Shown: positions 22,601 through 34,680 of the stretch, piece after piece
How the letters are laid out: each line of letters starts with the position of its first letter
How positions within the stretch are numbered: position 1 is the first letter of the stretch
Source: Adineta steineri
Taxonomy: Eukaryota > Rotifera > Eurotatoria > Adinetida > Adinetidae
DNA: 64,000 nt
Direction: 5' to 3'
Assembly (NCBI GenBank): GCA_905250115.1
Contig: CAJNOI010000126.1
Span: forward strand, 191,880 to 255,879
Notes under the pieces: model-generated
What the model was told of the DNA's origin: nothing
What the model saw: the letters and a program-made list of their open reading frames with translations, nothing else
The model's database searches: none
Position numbers and translations under genes: made by a program

Positions 22601-25545
22601 TCTATAGTGTCATCTGACCGCCAAATCAGATATACCTATTTCTTCTCATAAAACAATCTTACTTGTGAATTAAAGAAAAAACAAAATCATTTCTTTTATA
22701 TTTTGACGAATTTACTATAGTTTCATTTGTTGTTAGACAATTTTGTGTGAAATATTAAAAATATTTTGCTTCATTTATTGAACTTTTTTAGATACGATTA
22801 TTTACAGATATTTATTTTATTATATAAAAATTTGAAAAAAATGTGCATATCTTTTTATTAGGAACATTAATATTGTGAGTAAAACCATAAATATAGATTT
22901 AGTCAATCAGAAAGAGATAGAAATAAACAATAATTCAGAAAAATTACTTTTTCAAGTAATTGCTTTCAGAATATGTATGCCATTTGTGTCAAATTTTTGC
23001 TACTGTTTAGTAAGCTTGTGGAGTCTTTCTTTTTTATGTGCAGTAATAGTAAAAATAATGCTCTATTTTTCTCCAATATTTGACGATTCTCATGCTAGTA
23101 AAATAGTGATAGAATTTTAACTGTGCTGTTTGTTGAAATAGGTGATATTATACGCTGTCATCAGATCACTAAAACACAAATCATAGTTTGCGTTCTATAT
23201 AAACTCACGTGTTGAATTGGTGCCCTATGTATTGTCACAGTATATAAATTTTACTCGATCCTAAGACAATCGTAAATATTCAAAAATATCTGAAAACCTT
23301 GAAATCATCATTTCGTAGTCGAGTGAAACGCGAATACCATTTAGTTATTCAAATATCATAGTTTCTCGTTTATCATAAGAAATAAAAAGTTTTAGAAGTT
23401 GTGAAGAAAGACTTTGAAAATACGGAACTATCAACGTACAGCTTCTTTTTCATAAATAACAGATGTAACACATATTTTTTCAAAACTTTAGATTTCGAGA
23501 AGATTTTATTTAGAAGTTTTATATTAAAATTCAAAAGTACAATATTATTGCTAAAGTAGAAATTCTCTAGAGAAAATCTATTAAAAGCCCGAGATCTTTA
23601 CAGAAGTAAACTAGAACCGTAACAAGACGGTACATGATTCTTGTAGTCTTATCTCATCGTTTAAATTGCTACTATATTCTATTGACCGACTAATAGATTT
23701 TTATTTATTATTAAATCATAATTAAAATTGATTTAGATCAAGTATTTATTCTCTTCAATTCAATGGTGAAATTATTCTCTATCATACGTATAATAATCCA
23801 TGTGTTGCTCAATATAAAATTCAAACAAAATCAGAACAATATGCTATTACTTGTATGACATTAATTAATCCTATGCGAACACATCTCTTTAGTCTTAATG
23901 CTACTCAAATATCAACCGAAAAATCTCTTGGAAAACAAGCTATCTTTTTCGGTCATGCTAATGGTTATATATCACTTTTTCAAGGTTATCTATTTGAACT
24001 CTTTTTTCTTTCTTTCGTTTAACATTTAATTATTTTTCCAAAAGGTGATTCATTAACTATGGAACCTATATTAGCACATAAAAACTCTATAGTATGTCTT
24101 GAAACATCACGAGCTAGTATGGATACATCAAATATATCGTTTACAAATAGTGAAGTACTACTTTCATGTAGTAACGATCGAATTATTTATATATGGGATT
24201 TAACTATAAATAAATCCGATGAATCTATTCAATTAATTCATATCATAACAATTGAACAAGAAAAAAATGTTTCATTTGAAACAATAAAATTTTTATCTAT
24301 GATTGATAATTTTCTTGTTGCTAATTATTCTGATCAAAATTTTTTACATATTTGGCAATTATTAAATATTTCTCTACAAACAAATACATATAATCAATGG
24401 GGAATTGTTGAACATCCAACAAAAGGTAGTTATCATCATGGTCAAATACAAGGTAAAAATCTTTTCTTTTTTTTGTCTTTAACTTTTTGTAAAGCAATAT
24501 CTGCAACATCAAAATTAAAATTATTTGCTTCATCAGATACTGAAGGTAGTATTAAAATTTGGGATAATACAAATAGTTTATTACGTGAAATATATCTCGA
24601 TAAAACACTTGGTGCAATTGAATTTCTTTCACTTAATGGTGAATTAATTATTGCTTATCAAAATAATATTCATTTAATATTACCAGAAAATTATTTAATA
24701 AATGATAAAAAATTTAAAACTAAACAAGAGATTATTATGCATAGTATTGCAGAAGATATTCGTTTAGAAATAAATCAACCATTGATTATACCATATCAAT
24801 CATTACCAATATTTGATTACAATATAAAAACACATCATATTAAAAAAAGATTAGAAAGATTTGAACGACAATTATCAGGTTATAATTCATAAATTGTGTT
24901 TTTTTTAATTTTATATTGAATTTTTTACCAATATCTAATAATTTCGTTTAAAGATTAAAAGAATATTTCTCTCCTACTCATTTGACAATGTAAATAAGCG
25001 CAACTTTAACAAACTAATTTAGGCATATTATTGATCATCGTTCAAGTTCATATTCTTTTTCTATGTAGAACCCTATGTGAGTCTAAAGGAATTATCCTTA
25101 TAAAGTTTATTTCAACTAAACAAAGGAAGAGAAAACAACAAGAAAAAAGGTAGTAAAGATGAATTAGATATACGTATATACATAGTGATGTATTGGAATA
25201 TACTACAGAAGAAAAAGGAAAAGAATATGACAATGTCACTACATCACAATTTTTTGGAATAATACTATGGTTATTAAACTTATATTTTGACTGATAGACG
25301 ATGAGTCTTACTTATTTCTTCTAGAAAGGATAATATGAGTTTTAAAAAAATATCTATTTCTCTCCTTAGGTCGCTTTGCTGTTATTGAAAGTGATAGTTC
25401 TCAATCAGATAATGAAGATCATCAATCATCAAATACCGATCGTTTATCAATTATAAGTGATGATTCCACTTGGTCTGAATTAGCTGAAGATGTCAAAGAT
25501 ATATTGCGAATGAAAAAATATGAAGTTCGACATCAACACAAATAG
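13622..25545 (+). CDS. large WD40-repeat protein (WDR87/WDR97-like), hosting a nested gene
   Basis: Exons 13622-14032, 14087-14308, 14362-14629, 14686-14976, 15033-15470, 15519-15840, 23737-23984, 24045-24452, 24495-24878 and 25370-25545 join with matching phases to 1055 residues. Residues about 1-240 are polar and disordered. The rest shows degenerate WD blades, e.g. LLSSSLDHRINIWNL, LLSCSNDRIIYIWDL and LFASSDTEGSIKIWDN, with LLREIYLDKTLGAIEF after the last. The C-terminal exon is acidic and Ser-rich (SGRFAVIESDSSQSDNED). This layout recalls the cilium-associated WDR87/WDR97 group, but only by pattern memory, so function is unassigned. The ATG at 13622 is used because the upstream in-frame codons lack another ATG. 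The intron 15841-23736 (7896 bp) holds the whole F-box/LRR gene on the other strand, yet the AG|A codon across it is intact. Confidence 0.85.
15841..17334. other. host intron, left part
   Basis: Intronic DNA of the WD-repeat gene lying 3' of the nested gene. Its base composition is less AT-rich around 16790-17130. No exon, RNA gene or further LRR unit was found on either strand. Confidence 0.5.
17295..17300 (-). promoter_or_regulatory. AATAAA poly(A) signal of the F-box/LRR gene
   Basis: On the minus strand an AATAAA hexamer (in GGAATAAAAG) lies about 35 nt after the TAG stop at 17335-17337, supporting this as the true 3' end of the nested gene. Confidence 0.5.
17335..22285 (-). CDS. F-box/leucine-rich-repeat protein built from tandem one-LRR exons
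   Basis: Exon 1 (22285-22133, 51 codons) encodes an F-box: LPVELVYRIMD followed by CSMKNVCQRLNKIVDSY. After a 1.4-kb intron come 24 LRR exons (20713 down to 17429) and a 12-codon last exon (17370-17335) with a TAG stop. Each complete LRR exon is exactly 84 nt (28 residues), phase 0 at both ends, with the ribonuclease-inhibitor-type pattern TLTTLDLxxNxIGDVGAQSL then GDxLQHNT. All complete units checked are open, so the gene looks functional; about 734 residues as assembled. F-box proteins bind Skp1 in SCF ubiquitin ligases and the LRR solenoid would select substrates. The partner is unknown. One unit (18838-18886) is cut by a 10-N gap, so the true repeat number may be higher. The gene lies wholly within an intron of the WD-repeat gene, antisense to it. 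Confidence 0.87.
17371..20713 (-). repeat. tandem array of about 24 exon+intron units, 141-bp period
   Basis: Unit lower ends (plus coordinates) are 17429, 17570, 17711, 17852, 17993, 18134, 18274, 18415, 18556, 18697, 18838, 18944, 19085, 19226, 19367, 19508, 19649, 19790, 19931, 20072, 20213, 20354, 20494 and 20630. A unit is 84 nt of LRR exon plus a 57-nt intron; a few introns are 52, 56 or 58 nt. Both parts are conserved between copies: minus-strand introns typically start GTAACTCTCATTGTC or GTAAGTCTC and end TTCATCTAG. The conservation of intron sequence shows spread by DNA-level tandem duplication rather than selection on protein alone. Confidence 0.93.
18865..18874. other. assembly gap (10 N) inside an LRR exon
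   Basis: Ten Ns interrupt the exon 18838-18886, which is 49 nt instead of 84. Ten is a placeholder size, so at least 35 nt and possibly whole repeat units are missing here. Confidence 0.9.
20714..22132. other. first intron of the F-box/LRR gene
   Basis: A 1.4-kb stretch between the F-box exon (donor CAG|GTAAAC) and the first LRR exon. It is far longer than the other introns. One 63-codon ORF (21642-21833, minus) has no family motif. No LRR-like unit or transposon ends were recognised. Confidence 0.5.
22286..23736. other. host intron, right part / nested-gene promoter region
   Basis: AT-rich DNA between the nested gene's ATG and the next exon of the WD-repeat gene. It must contain the nested gene's promoter. 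Short ORFs (e.g. 22875-23120) lack any recognisable domain. Confidence 0.5.
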
Positions 25546-25615
25546 TTAAAAAAAACAACACTATTTACATTACAAGAAAGTCAAAAAAATAACTATTCAT
25601 ATTTATTAATCGAAA

Positions 25616-27804
25616 TTAAAAAGGTCTATATGAATGAAAATTGGTATGTCTACCATAAATTTCTGGTACTGAATTAGTTGCTTGTTTAACACATTGTGTT
25701 CTATATGAATAATCCATTTTAGCATTTTGTCCATATTGATTAGTCCATTCAACGAGAAAAACAATTTGTCTATGACGTGGTGGAATACAATCAAAAGTTG
25801 ATAAGGATTTTCTTGAATTACGTACACGTATACTATCATTTAAATCAACTTCAATATTTAGAAAATCTGTTGAAGATATATTTTCAGCAACAAACATCGC
25901 AAAATCATATTCACCTGCCATTGTATAATAATTATAATCTTTTTCCTATGAAAAAAAACAAATAAAAGAATAAAAATGAATTATTTCATTTCTCTTTTTG
26001 ATAACAAACTTTTTGTAATTGACGTTTATTCTTTAAAGCAGTAGCTATTAAACAATCAGCTAAAAGTGCTGGCGTTTCGAGAGTAACTTGAACATTTATA
26101 TGAACTTTTGAATGTATGACTAGAGTATAATCATTTACAGATGTATCATCATCATTCCAAAAACTAGTTGAAAATGGTATTACAACATAATAACCAGATC
26201 TTAATGAACCAATCCAATGCGTAAATGCTCCACGATTTGTACATAATATAGCTTGATGTGTTCCAACATCTTTTGATAATCCTTGATCTACATTACATAA
26301 TACAAATGATTGTGTATGAAAATTTCTTATTCGACGATTTGAACGATGATATAATAAACTAATATTAACTAATGATGTTCTAGAAATACCAAAAACAAAA
26401 AAATAATAAGGATATAAATATATAAAATTCGATTTACTTTGATAGATAAAATTGATATGTTGGAATAGATTGTGCCGATGATCGAGTAAAACGATTTACT
26501 TCACGTACATCATAATAATCACTTGCATAAGTTGATATTGTAATTGAATTAAAAAAACGAAGAAATTTCGGCCAAGAAATCCAGAATGCACCTGGTGATT
26601 GACTATTTCGATCAATAGTATTTAATCTATTAAGAATTGGTGCTGTAAGTAATTCATCTTGATAATATGAACGACCGTGTGGATCTCGAACTAACACGAA
26701 TTGCATTTGAATAGAGGATACTGAATGTGCTGCAAGTACAGAAAATGCATGATTACTCGAAATACGATTTTGAGTATATTCTTCTTCATTTACATCTGAA
26801 CGACCAGTTGATGCACCAATTAATAAATTAGATTCACAAGCAGATAAAAGTTTTGCCCAAATAATTTCATCTTCGACAATATGTTTTGTTGGATTAAGAT
26901 CAATATGATCACATGGAGCACCTGTTAATAATTGTAAACCTTCTTCTGTTTGTCCGCCCATTATATCAGCATAGGAACCAAATAATTTCGCACAAGCTTT
27001 TTCAATTAATGGAACATATAATTGACGTTGATGTGCTTGTGTAAATGCTAGCTGATTATGTTGTGTACAAGGAAAACAATCATCAACAAGAACTGTTTTC
27101 CATAAACCATTATGACAAATACGTATTAGATAGACACCTTGATTATTGACTACTTTAGTTAAAATAATATGTTCAAGCATTTGTGGTCGTTCAGTTATTA
27201 AAGCTAATGCAGCCATAAGCCAACAATCACCAAGAGCACCTTGTTGAATATCACTTGGCTTTGGTGATGAATAAACAGACCAATTTAAACGACGATCTGA
27301 ATGTAATGATGGAGTTATTTGACATATTCTTAACCATGTTAATCGATGATTATCTAGTGAGTCCATATGACCAATAGAACGATCTATTGGTGGAAATTGA
27401 TCATCGACAAAATGTGTATTTTCCTATAAAAATTCGAAAATTAAGTTTTTTAATATTAATCAAAACTCAGGAAAAAAATGAAATTACTTTTCGGCAATAA
27501 GAAAGTATATTACGATAGAGTATTTCTGCTTTTGTTTCATCACTATGTTGACGATCATGTACAGTAAGTGATTCAGATGTTGTTGATGATGATGGTGTTT
27601 TTGTATTAATAAGATTTTTCTAAATGTAAATAATATTTATATAAAATAACATTTATTATTTTATTTTCGTACCGAAGTTGTTATTGGTTGATTATTTTCT
27701 GATTGATATGATCGATGCATCGATGTTTGATTCGAAGACAAAATATATCCTTGTTTTCGTCGATGAGTTCCATTAGAAGAAGGATTTAACTTAGTACTCC
27801 TCAT
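25616..27804 (-). CDS. CAPN15: calpain-15/SOL-like cysteine protease, catalytic Asn replaced
   Basis: Exons 27804-27673, 27619-27488, 27423-26438, 26379-26010 and 25945-25616 give 649 residues in phase. After a short polar N-terminus the CysPc domain starts (LYRNILSYCRK, FVDDQFPP). The active-site Cys is near residue 155 in QGALGDCWLMAALAL, and the His is near 320 in SSNHAFSVL. The third residue, Asn of the usual NPWG box, reads DPHG here (VLVRDPHGRSYY), so both Asn and the following Trp are changed. TGAPCDHIDL and LIEKACAKLFGSY are typical of the calpain-15/small-optic-lobes branch, as is the C-terminal SOH-type region (about 415-649). The N-terminal zinc fingers of that branch are absent, and there are no EF hands. 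Activity may be altered or lost. The stop lies 70 bp from the convergent WD-repeat gene. Confidence 0.92.
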
Positions 27805-29092
27805 ATAGATTGTCTAAAAAATTTGCACTGTAATAGCCAAGAAAAGAAAATCGATTGAATATGATCAATTCTTCCGTATTTTTCTTTTTACTCAGTATTT
27901 TTACGTGTTAGTTTATTTTATCAATGTAACTTAACCTACGCAGTCAACTACGGATATGAGTCATCAATAATTTGCCCTCTTCTCTTTTTGAAATGTCGAT
28001 GAGAATAAGCATAGAACGGAGAAAAAAAAAATCTTTACAATATACAGTCTGTTACTATACCAATCGATGACGAACAAAGAACAAGTCTAGTAGAAATGAT
28101 TAATCATAGTTTTGAATCATATAACTAGAATAATTTAACCTCGAAAAAATAATAATAATATGCTTTGTAATGCTGATTTTGCATTATTTTAATGGAATAT
28201 CATCTTGTAACACATTCTTCTCGTTCTTTCCTAACTGTCTGAATTGAATAAAAATGATGATAAAGGAAGTGTTTTTCTTAATGTTACAATCAAATAAAAA
28301 TTGTACTTGAATCAAAGCATTTATATAAATATATATGATTAATCAAATTCAACATTATCGAAACAAACAAAAAACGTATGTTACCTGTTCATATAATGAC
28401 AAACATCCGTCTGTTGCTTCTATACATTTGAATAGTTTGACTGTGAGCTTCTTTTGTTCGACTCTATCTTATATTTTTACAATTGTACTGATGATTATAT
28501 CATGAAGTATCAGAAATATCAACAGAACCAAAAAGAAAAAAAAAGAATTGTATATATAAAATGTCAAGTTATGTCATTTAATGTTTTCAATAAATAGATT
28601 TAACATGTGGTAGTATTTGACAGGGTCATAAGGTTGATATAAAGAGGGCATACTCGAAATATTTTTTTTAAGCGTCATTGAAACATTACTTCTATGATAA
28701 TATGAAATACAAGGTTTTTGGCATAGTTGGAATGACCTTCTTATAAATAAGAATCATTGAATCTCTCAAAAGAAAAGTATATACATATATTGAGAATCAA
28801 AAGTATTGCACAGTACACAGTATATAATTCATTCTTTGAGATATTCGTAGTTTATATCTTAAGGTATATTTAAAGTAACATTATTTTTCTTATAGATCTA
28901 TTAATTGATATTAAAGTTAATGGAAATAAATTTCGTTAAATTTTATTCAATCAATAAACCTTCACACACAGCTAATTTAATAATTTTTTTATTAAAAAAA
29001 AAAGAATTAACAAAAAATCCTTTTTTTTCATTGTTTCTAGTCGAAAGAAATTGATCGTTTTAAATGACACTTGTAAGTTTATCATGATCACT
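27805..29092. other. intergenic, calpain 5' side / TRPV 3' side
   Basis: 1.3-kb AT-rich spacer between two genes in tandem on the minus strand. It would hold the calpain promoter. No coding or RNA signal was found. Confidence 0.5.
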
Positions 29093-32000
29093 TTATTTTT
29101 CTTCATCTTCTTTTTTATCATCACTATTATCTTCATCTTCATCATCACGAATATATGCTTCATCAATTTCTTCAACTTGTAAATATCTTTCACCATCAAC
29201 ATTAGTCCAATATTTATTTGATGGTAAATTACGTTCTTCAGTTGTCATTTCATTTTCAATGGCAAACACAATACGTGCTCTTTCTAAATGCCTATATAGA
29301 AAAATTCATTTTAAAATACCAAAGAAACAACAATTCTACTAACCAAATTTGTGTTGCACCTTCAATAACATTTCCATATGTATCACCCATCATAGCAATA
29401 AGTAAATTGAGCAATAATATTGTTACAACAATAATATAGGAAATGAGTAATGTGACACTCACATAATGGTATGATGTATCAGAATAGGCATCAAGATCGA
29501 AATCACCTAACATACCCAGAAAACTTTGTTTAACACTAACAAGAAAACCGGGAAAACCTAAAAAAAATAAATGAAAATTGAAATTGAATTTTTTCGCAAT
29601 ATTTATTTTACCATTATTATCAAATAGGATAAAAAATGATTGTGAAAAACCAGCAAGAAATACAGCATAAATAATAAAAAATCGAAGAACATCATTACAT
29701 AACATTTCCCAAATCATCACAACAAATGGACCTGTTAAACGAAAAGCCATTACGAAAAACAGCATATAACCCCAACCAAGAATTGATGCTATGGCTAATG
29801 CAGCTGTTTCAAGAGGAAGATCAAATAAACGTAATATATTCACCACGTATATACTGAAACAAAATGAACATGCTAAACAATTTTCAAGAAGACCGGAACC
29901 CTATGCAAATAAAAAAATTATTTCATAGAGACATTTTTTAATAATTATTTACCGTCGTTTGAAAATATTTTTTAATACCTAAACTAGTCATTTCGTTATA
30001 TTCAGAATTGCCTTTATATATAGCTCCAAATAATACAAAAAGACGACCAACTGTGCAGAAGGTTTGACACATCATTCCTGCTGGTTCCATACTGATTACT
30101 ACAAGATCATCGCCTTCACCGCTTGTCTAAAATAAACAATAATATTGATATCTGTCAATAAAAAAGTAAAAATTTACCTCTTCTGTTCGTGTCTGATCAA
30201 GAATAGTTGTCAACATAAAGATAAGTAAATATGAAAATGTAATAAGAAAACGATGGAAAAAAATTCGTCGTGCAAAACGCTCCCATTTTTTATTAACTAA
30301 ATCAACGAGACGTGGATGCATAATAAGTTCAACATGTGCATTTTGAACAATTATTTCAAGAGCACCAACAGCTTTATCCTCATCCTAAAAATAAATTGAA
30401 ATATTTCATAGATAAAATTCAATTTTTTTTTCTTTTAGATATTCATACATCATCCTCACCATCACCATCACCACTTTTCTTATCAGCATCATCGTCATTA
30501 TCATCATCATCTTTTTCAAAATCTAAATCAACTTGATCAAGTGGATAGAGGACACACGAAACAGGTCCATAACTCCATTGTGTTATTTTACGTTCTTCAA
30601 GTAAAAATGAAAACATATCAGCTTTACCCAATTTAGCTGCTAATGTTAATGGTGTAAATCCATTTTTGTTTAAACGTTTCCATAATAGTGTAGGTTTTTC
30701 GTTGTCAGTTGAACTTTTATCATCATCTTCATTATCGCTTGAAGGTTTTTCAGCATCTCGCAATTCTATCCAACGTTGTTTTATTTTTGTATACATTTTA
30801 GGTAAACCATGAATAACAAGTAAATGTAAAACAGTGTTTCCATTTGAATCAGCCTAAAAATATAAATTTTTACTCTCTATATATAACGATTATAATTTTA
30901 CTTTAATTAATTTGAGTATATCAAACGGAAGTCCTAAACTTTAATCTTATTTGTATTTTTCTAGTCTATTAATCCATTTTAATTAGACTTGTTCACATAC
31001 AAAGTGCGAAAATTAATCGTGAATGCATCTGATAAATATCACCAATCATACACTTTGTGACAGACATGTATATACATATATTTAATTTGAATGAGATATT
31101 TTTCTGTTCTTGTTTTTATTTTTTTTTTATGTATTCGAAACCAAATTTATTCTCACATAAATAATATAAAGTATCAACAAAAACGAGAAAGAGTAGCTTG
31201 TAATGAGCAAACGCCTCAGTGAGTATAATTTCTGTCGTATATAGGAATATGTAAACAAAAAGACATCGTAATACAATTGCTTAAATATTGTCAATGGTAA
31301 AACGCATCATTAGTTCTTATACAAATTTAATAAAATGAGTGATTAATAGTAGATCAGACTCTATTGTTTAAATATAAATCCTTAATATTGTTTTATCCTG
31401 ACGAATATAGAAAGAATACAAAAGTTATTGAAATGTATGAACTAATTTGTTCAAAAAACGATTTATTTTCATTCTATAGTATTCATATTCATGCATGAAA
31501 AGATACGAGATATAACTTGAAAAAAAAGTATATTAGTTTTCGTATTTCGATTATATTCTATTTTGTAATGACATTACAGGAAGAAAGGCGTGTGCTATGA
31601 TCCGTGTTGACAACACAATATTATATTGGTTTAATCAGATATTATTGTTTTTATACTGTACTCCTTTCCTTTCGTTTTGTTTTTTTATGGTGTGCAACTA
31701 TCTTTACATATAATGTTTTCATGTCCTCTCTATATAAAATTGTTCGTATTTGTTTTTCAACAAGAAAAGAAGCTTAACGTTAAATATATCGTAACAGTAT
31801 AGTAGAATTCTATTAGAAGAGTTATTCTATTATTACTAGATCTATATTCTCACTTTCTGTCTACGATTTTACAGCTACTGATTAATAACATAGATTACTA
31901 ACCGCATCCATATCTGCACCATATTTAAGTAAAATTTCTGCAATATGCCATTGATTTGTGCAACATGCAAATGATAATGGGAATTCACCATAATAACAAG

Positions 32001-32626
32001 GTCGACCACTAAAATAAAATATCTATCTATATCTTAGAGTTAATTAAATAGGAAAATCCTACACTTTAAAAAAATCTCCACAAGCACTGGCTGTTAGTTG
32101 TTTTTTTTGATAAGGTCGATTTTGTTCATCACCTAGAAGCCATTCAACTAAACTTGCATTTCGTTTGATAATTGCAATATGAAGAGCATTTTCACCATAA
32201 TATTCCTAAAAAAAATAATAATTTTTTTATTACAAATAAATCAACAACAAAGTTAATTTTCTTTTAATTTACAGGTTGATTGTAGATTTGAGTTATTGTA
32301 CTTGGGTAATTTGTGATCAACCAACGACCCATATTAAGATGAGTTTCAGATCCATATAAAAATAACATATGTATTGGACATTCACCAACTGGACCCCTGT
32401 CATTAACATTAGCAGGATCCAGTCCAACAAGACGTTTCATAGCCTCTTCATCAGCTTTTCGTACGGCTTCCCAAATAGTTCCACCTTTACGTGATTGTTC
32501 TGTTTGTCGTTCTACAGCTGACAATGTTGATTCTTCCTTAGCCTTTTTTTGCTGAGCAACTTTTATCAAACGAGCCCATATACTAGAAACAGCAGGGGAC
32601 GCTGGATCACTTTCTCCTCCACTCAT
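29093..32626 (-). CDS. TRPV-family cation channel
   Basis: Exons 32626-32273, 32205-32063, 32008-31903, 30853-30449, 30384-30178, 30126-29953, 29900-29612, 29557-29344 and 29291-29093 give 696 residues in phase. The N-terminal cytosolic part carries ankyrin repeats (GECPIHMLFLYG, YGENALHIAIIKRN, YGEFPLSFACC, NGNTVLHLLVIHG, NGFTPLTLAAKLG). An Asp-rich insert (about residues 298-325) follows. The six-helix channel domain ends with the pore segment SFLGMLGDFDLD and the S6 helix LLLNLLIAMMGDTYG, then the TRP-like helix QIWHLERARIV and an acidic tail. The family forms tetrameric Ca2+-permeable channels in sensory and ciliated cells. The branch (OSM-9/Nanchung-Inactive versus vertebrate TRPV) was not resolved. 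Intron 30854-31902 is 1.05 kb and appears empty. Confidence 0.93.
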
Positions 32627-33589
32627 TATTTAAAAAAAAATCTTAATAATCGTCGTTACTAAACTACTTGTTTTGTTTCTTTCACCACGTTTAACCGTAT
32701 GGCTGACAACTATAGTAATGATAAATACTTAGCTAGTAATTTGTTTCATTCGTTATTTTGTTTTTTTTCGTTTGAATTTTTCTCCCACGTATTTTACCTG
32801 TAGCATGCTTAGAGACTACATCATTACCAATATCGCCACACTACTCATTAGAGCGGAAATATAAAACCTTTACGTGAAGGCTATTTTCCACGTTGATGAT
32901 CGAAAACATTATATATTTTGTCTACAGCTAAGACGATTAAGTTTCACTATTGTCCTGCACTGAAATAATTCAATGATAATGCTCTATTTTTCATTCTTAA
33001 TAAATATGACTGAATCAATTAAGATAAAAATATTCATTTAAGTCTACCAGTCATATATAGTTTTACCTATAAAAGAATATTTTCAATATTATGATTCTCA
33101 CTTGTTTTTTTTAAATCAATAATGATTGATATTTCAACCATAATATGATACTGTTAATAAAACCGAGAAATATTCATCAAATAACCTAAGAATTTTCATT
33201 ATTTAAGTACTAAAAAATACTATGGTCCTTATATACTTATTGCACTACTCAAATGCATGTCATTAAAAGAAAAAACATCGTACTATCATCATTATGAAAA
33301 CAAATAAATTAAACAAGAGAAAAATCGACTTGAAAGAAATATACTAATCACAATAAAAACGTTTATCTACATGTCATATTTTATGTATTGTATCATTTAT
33401 TATCTTGATATAATTTTACTTGGACACCTACACAACCAAATACAACAGTAAAAGAAACAAACATGTCTAATTCACTACTTATAAGAAAAATTTCAATCGT
33501 TTTATACATTTATGAATCAAAACATTTCAAAAAATTATTATAATATGAATATAATATTCACAATAAAATAAAAGAAGTATACATACAAA
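32627..33589. other. intergenic upstream of the TRPV gene
   Basis: AT-rich, no gene seen; it should include the TRPV promoter. Confidence 0.5.
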
Positions 33590-34680
33590 TCTTGTTTAAT
33601 AATTATCAACTATTTAATCTTATTCAAGACTTGTCGGCCATTTGTTCAGTAACATTCGTACCAACTGTTTCAATAATTAGAAATTTATTTCATTATTTGA
33701 TCAATTACTTTATCTATGTATTTACAAATCGTCAAGAAAAACTCAAATTGTTTAACGACTATACGAAAGTTTTTCTTCTCAAGTATCTAATAATTATTCA
33801 TTCTAACAATAGTAAATATTTCCTTTTGAATTAATCGAAACATTATCTTTTGTTAAACCTGAACTAAAGATTAGAATTAATGTCATTTCAAACATCAAAT
33901 CTAATGTGTAGTTAACATTATACATCGATAAAATCATTTTATATATCAATTTTGCAAGTTTCAGTGACATACTACTGACTGATGAATAAAAAAGATTACG
34001 AAACTTATGCAATCTTACTTAAAACTCATATTTTTATCTTAAACGAATTGCATTAACCACTTTTTATTTTCATTCATGTAATCACCATATCTAAATTTTT
34101 TAGATCAATTTGTTTCTTTAGTATATAACCGAAATCGATCAATGATTCGATCTATAGAGCATTTATTGAAAGTTATCGATCATGGAACAAATCGCTTTTC
34201 AACTTATCAGTAATTAATCAATGAACCAAAATTCTATAATAATCTTCATCGAACATTATTAAATTTTGAGATAGAATTCAGATCGATTACTATTCACAAT
34301 TATTTAGCCATTAAAAATAACGGTTATTCATAAATCAGATAATAACAAACTGAAATGGAATGGTTTCAGTTATTTATAACGGTATTTTATCAAGAGAATA
34401 GATCAAGATAAATGTATTTACCAGATAATTGATTTATTTATATGAATGAAAAAGAATGGATAGATTTCAGGGTCCTGTTCAACATAATCAGATAAAAGAT
34501 ACAATTAGAAAACAAGACCTTGTTCGATTTCTTCTTGCATTAATTGATGAATACATTAGAGAAGTATATGTATTAATACTCAAAATATTATCATGTATTG
34601 AAAAAAAGCAACTAAAAGACTTGTTTGATTCTCGTTATCAATCCAAGAATAACTATACATATATTTTAGAATGAAAAGAT
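33590..34680 (+). pseudogene. decayed copy of the neighbouring TIR gene (helical-repeat part)
   Basis: 34100-34300 aligns by eye with 36835-37080 of the gene at 35906-38892: both contain a cgatctatag(a/g)(a/g)catttact-type run, an atcatgga(g/a)ca run and the shared aatgaaccaaaattctat. The copy has an internal deletion of about 40-60 nt and stop codons. A second block, 34450-34640, matches the next exon (copy QHNQIKDTIRKQDL versus gene QHDQIKDEIIKQNA). Remnants of the intron before that exon are also recognisable (copy ttatttatatgaatg, gene ttatttgtatgaatg), so the copy arose at the DNA level rather than by retrotransposition. 33590-34099 may be the eroded first exon, but this is weak. No TIR part is recognisable. 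Confidence 0.75.

Noticed and set aside
24059..24892. A WD-repeat protein ending at the TAA near 24890
   Set aside because: That reading continues past the CAG|GT donor at 24879. Splicing to 25370 restores a longer in-frame C-terminus with acidic, Ser-rich sequence.
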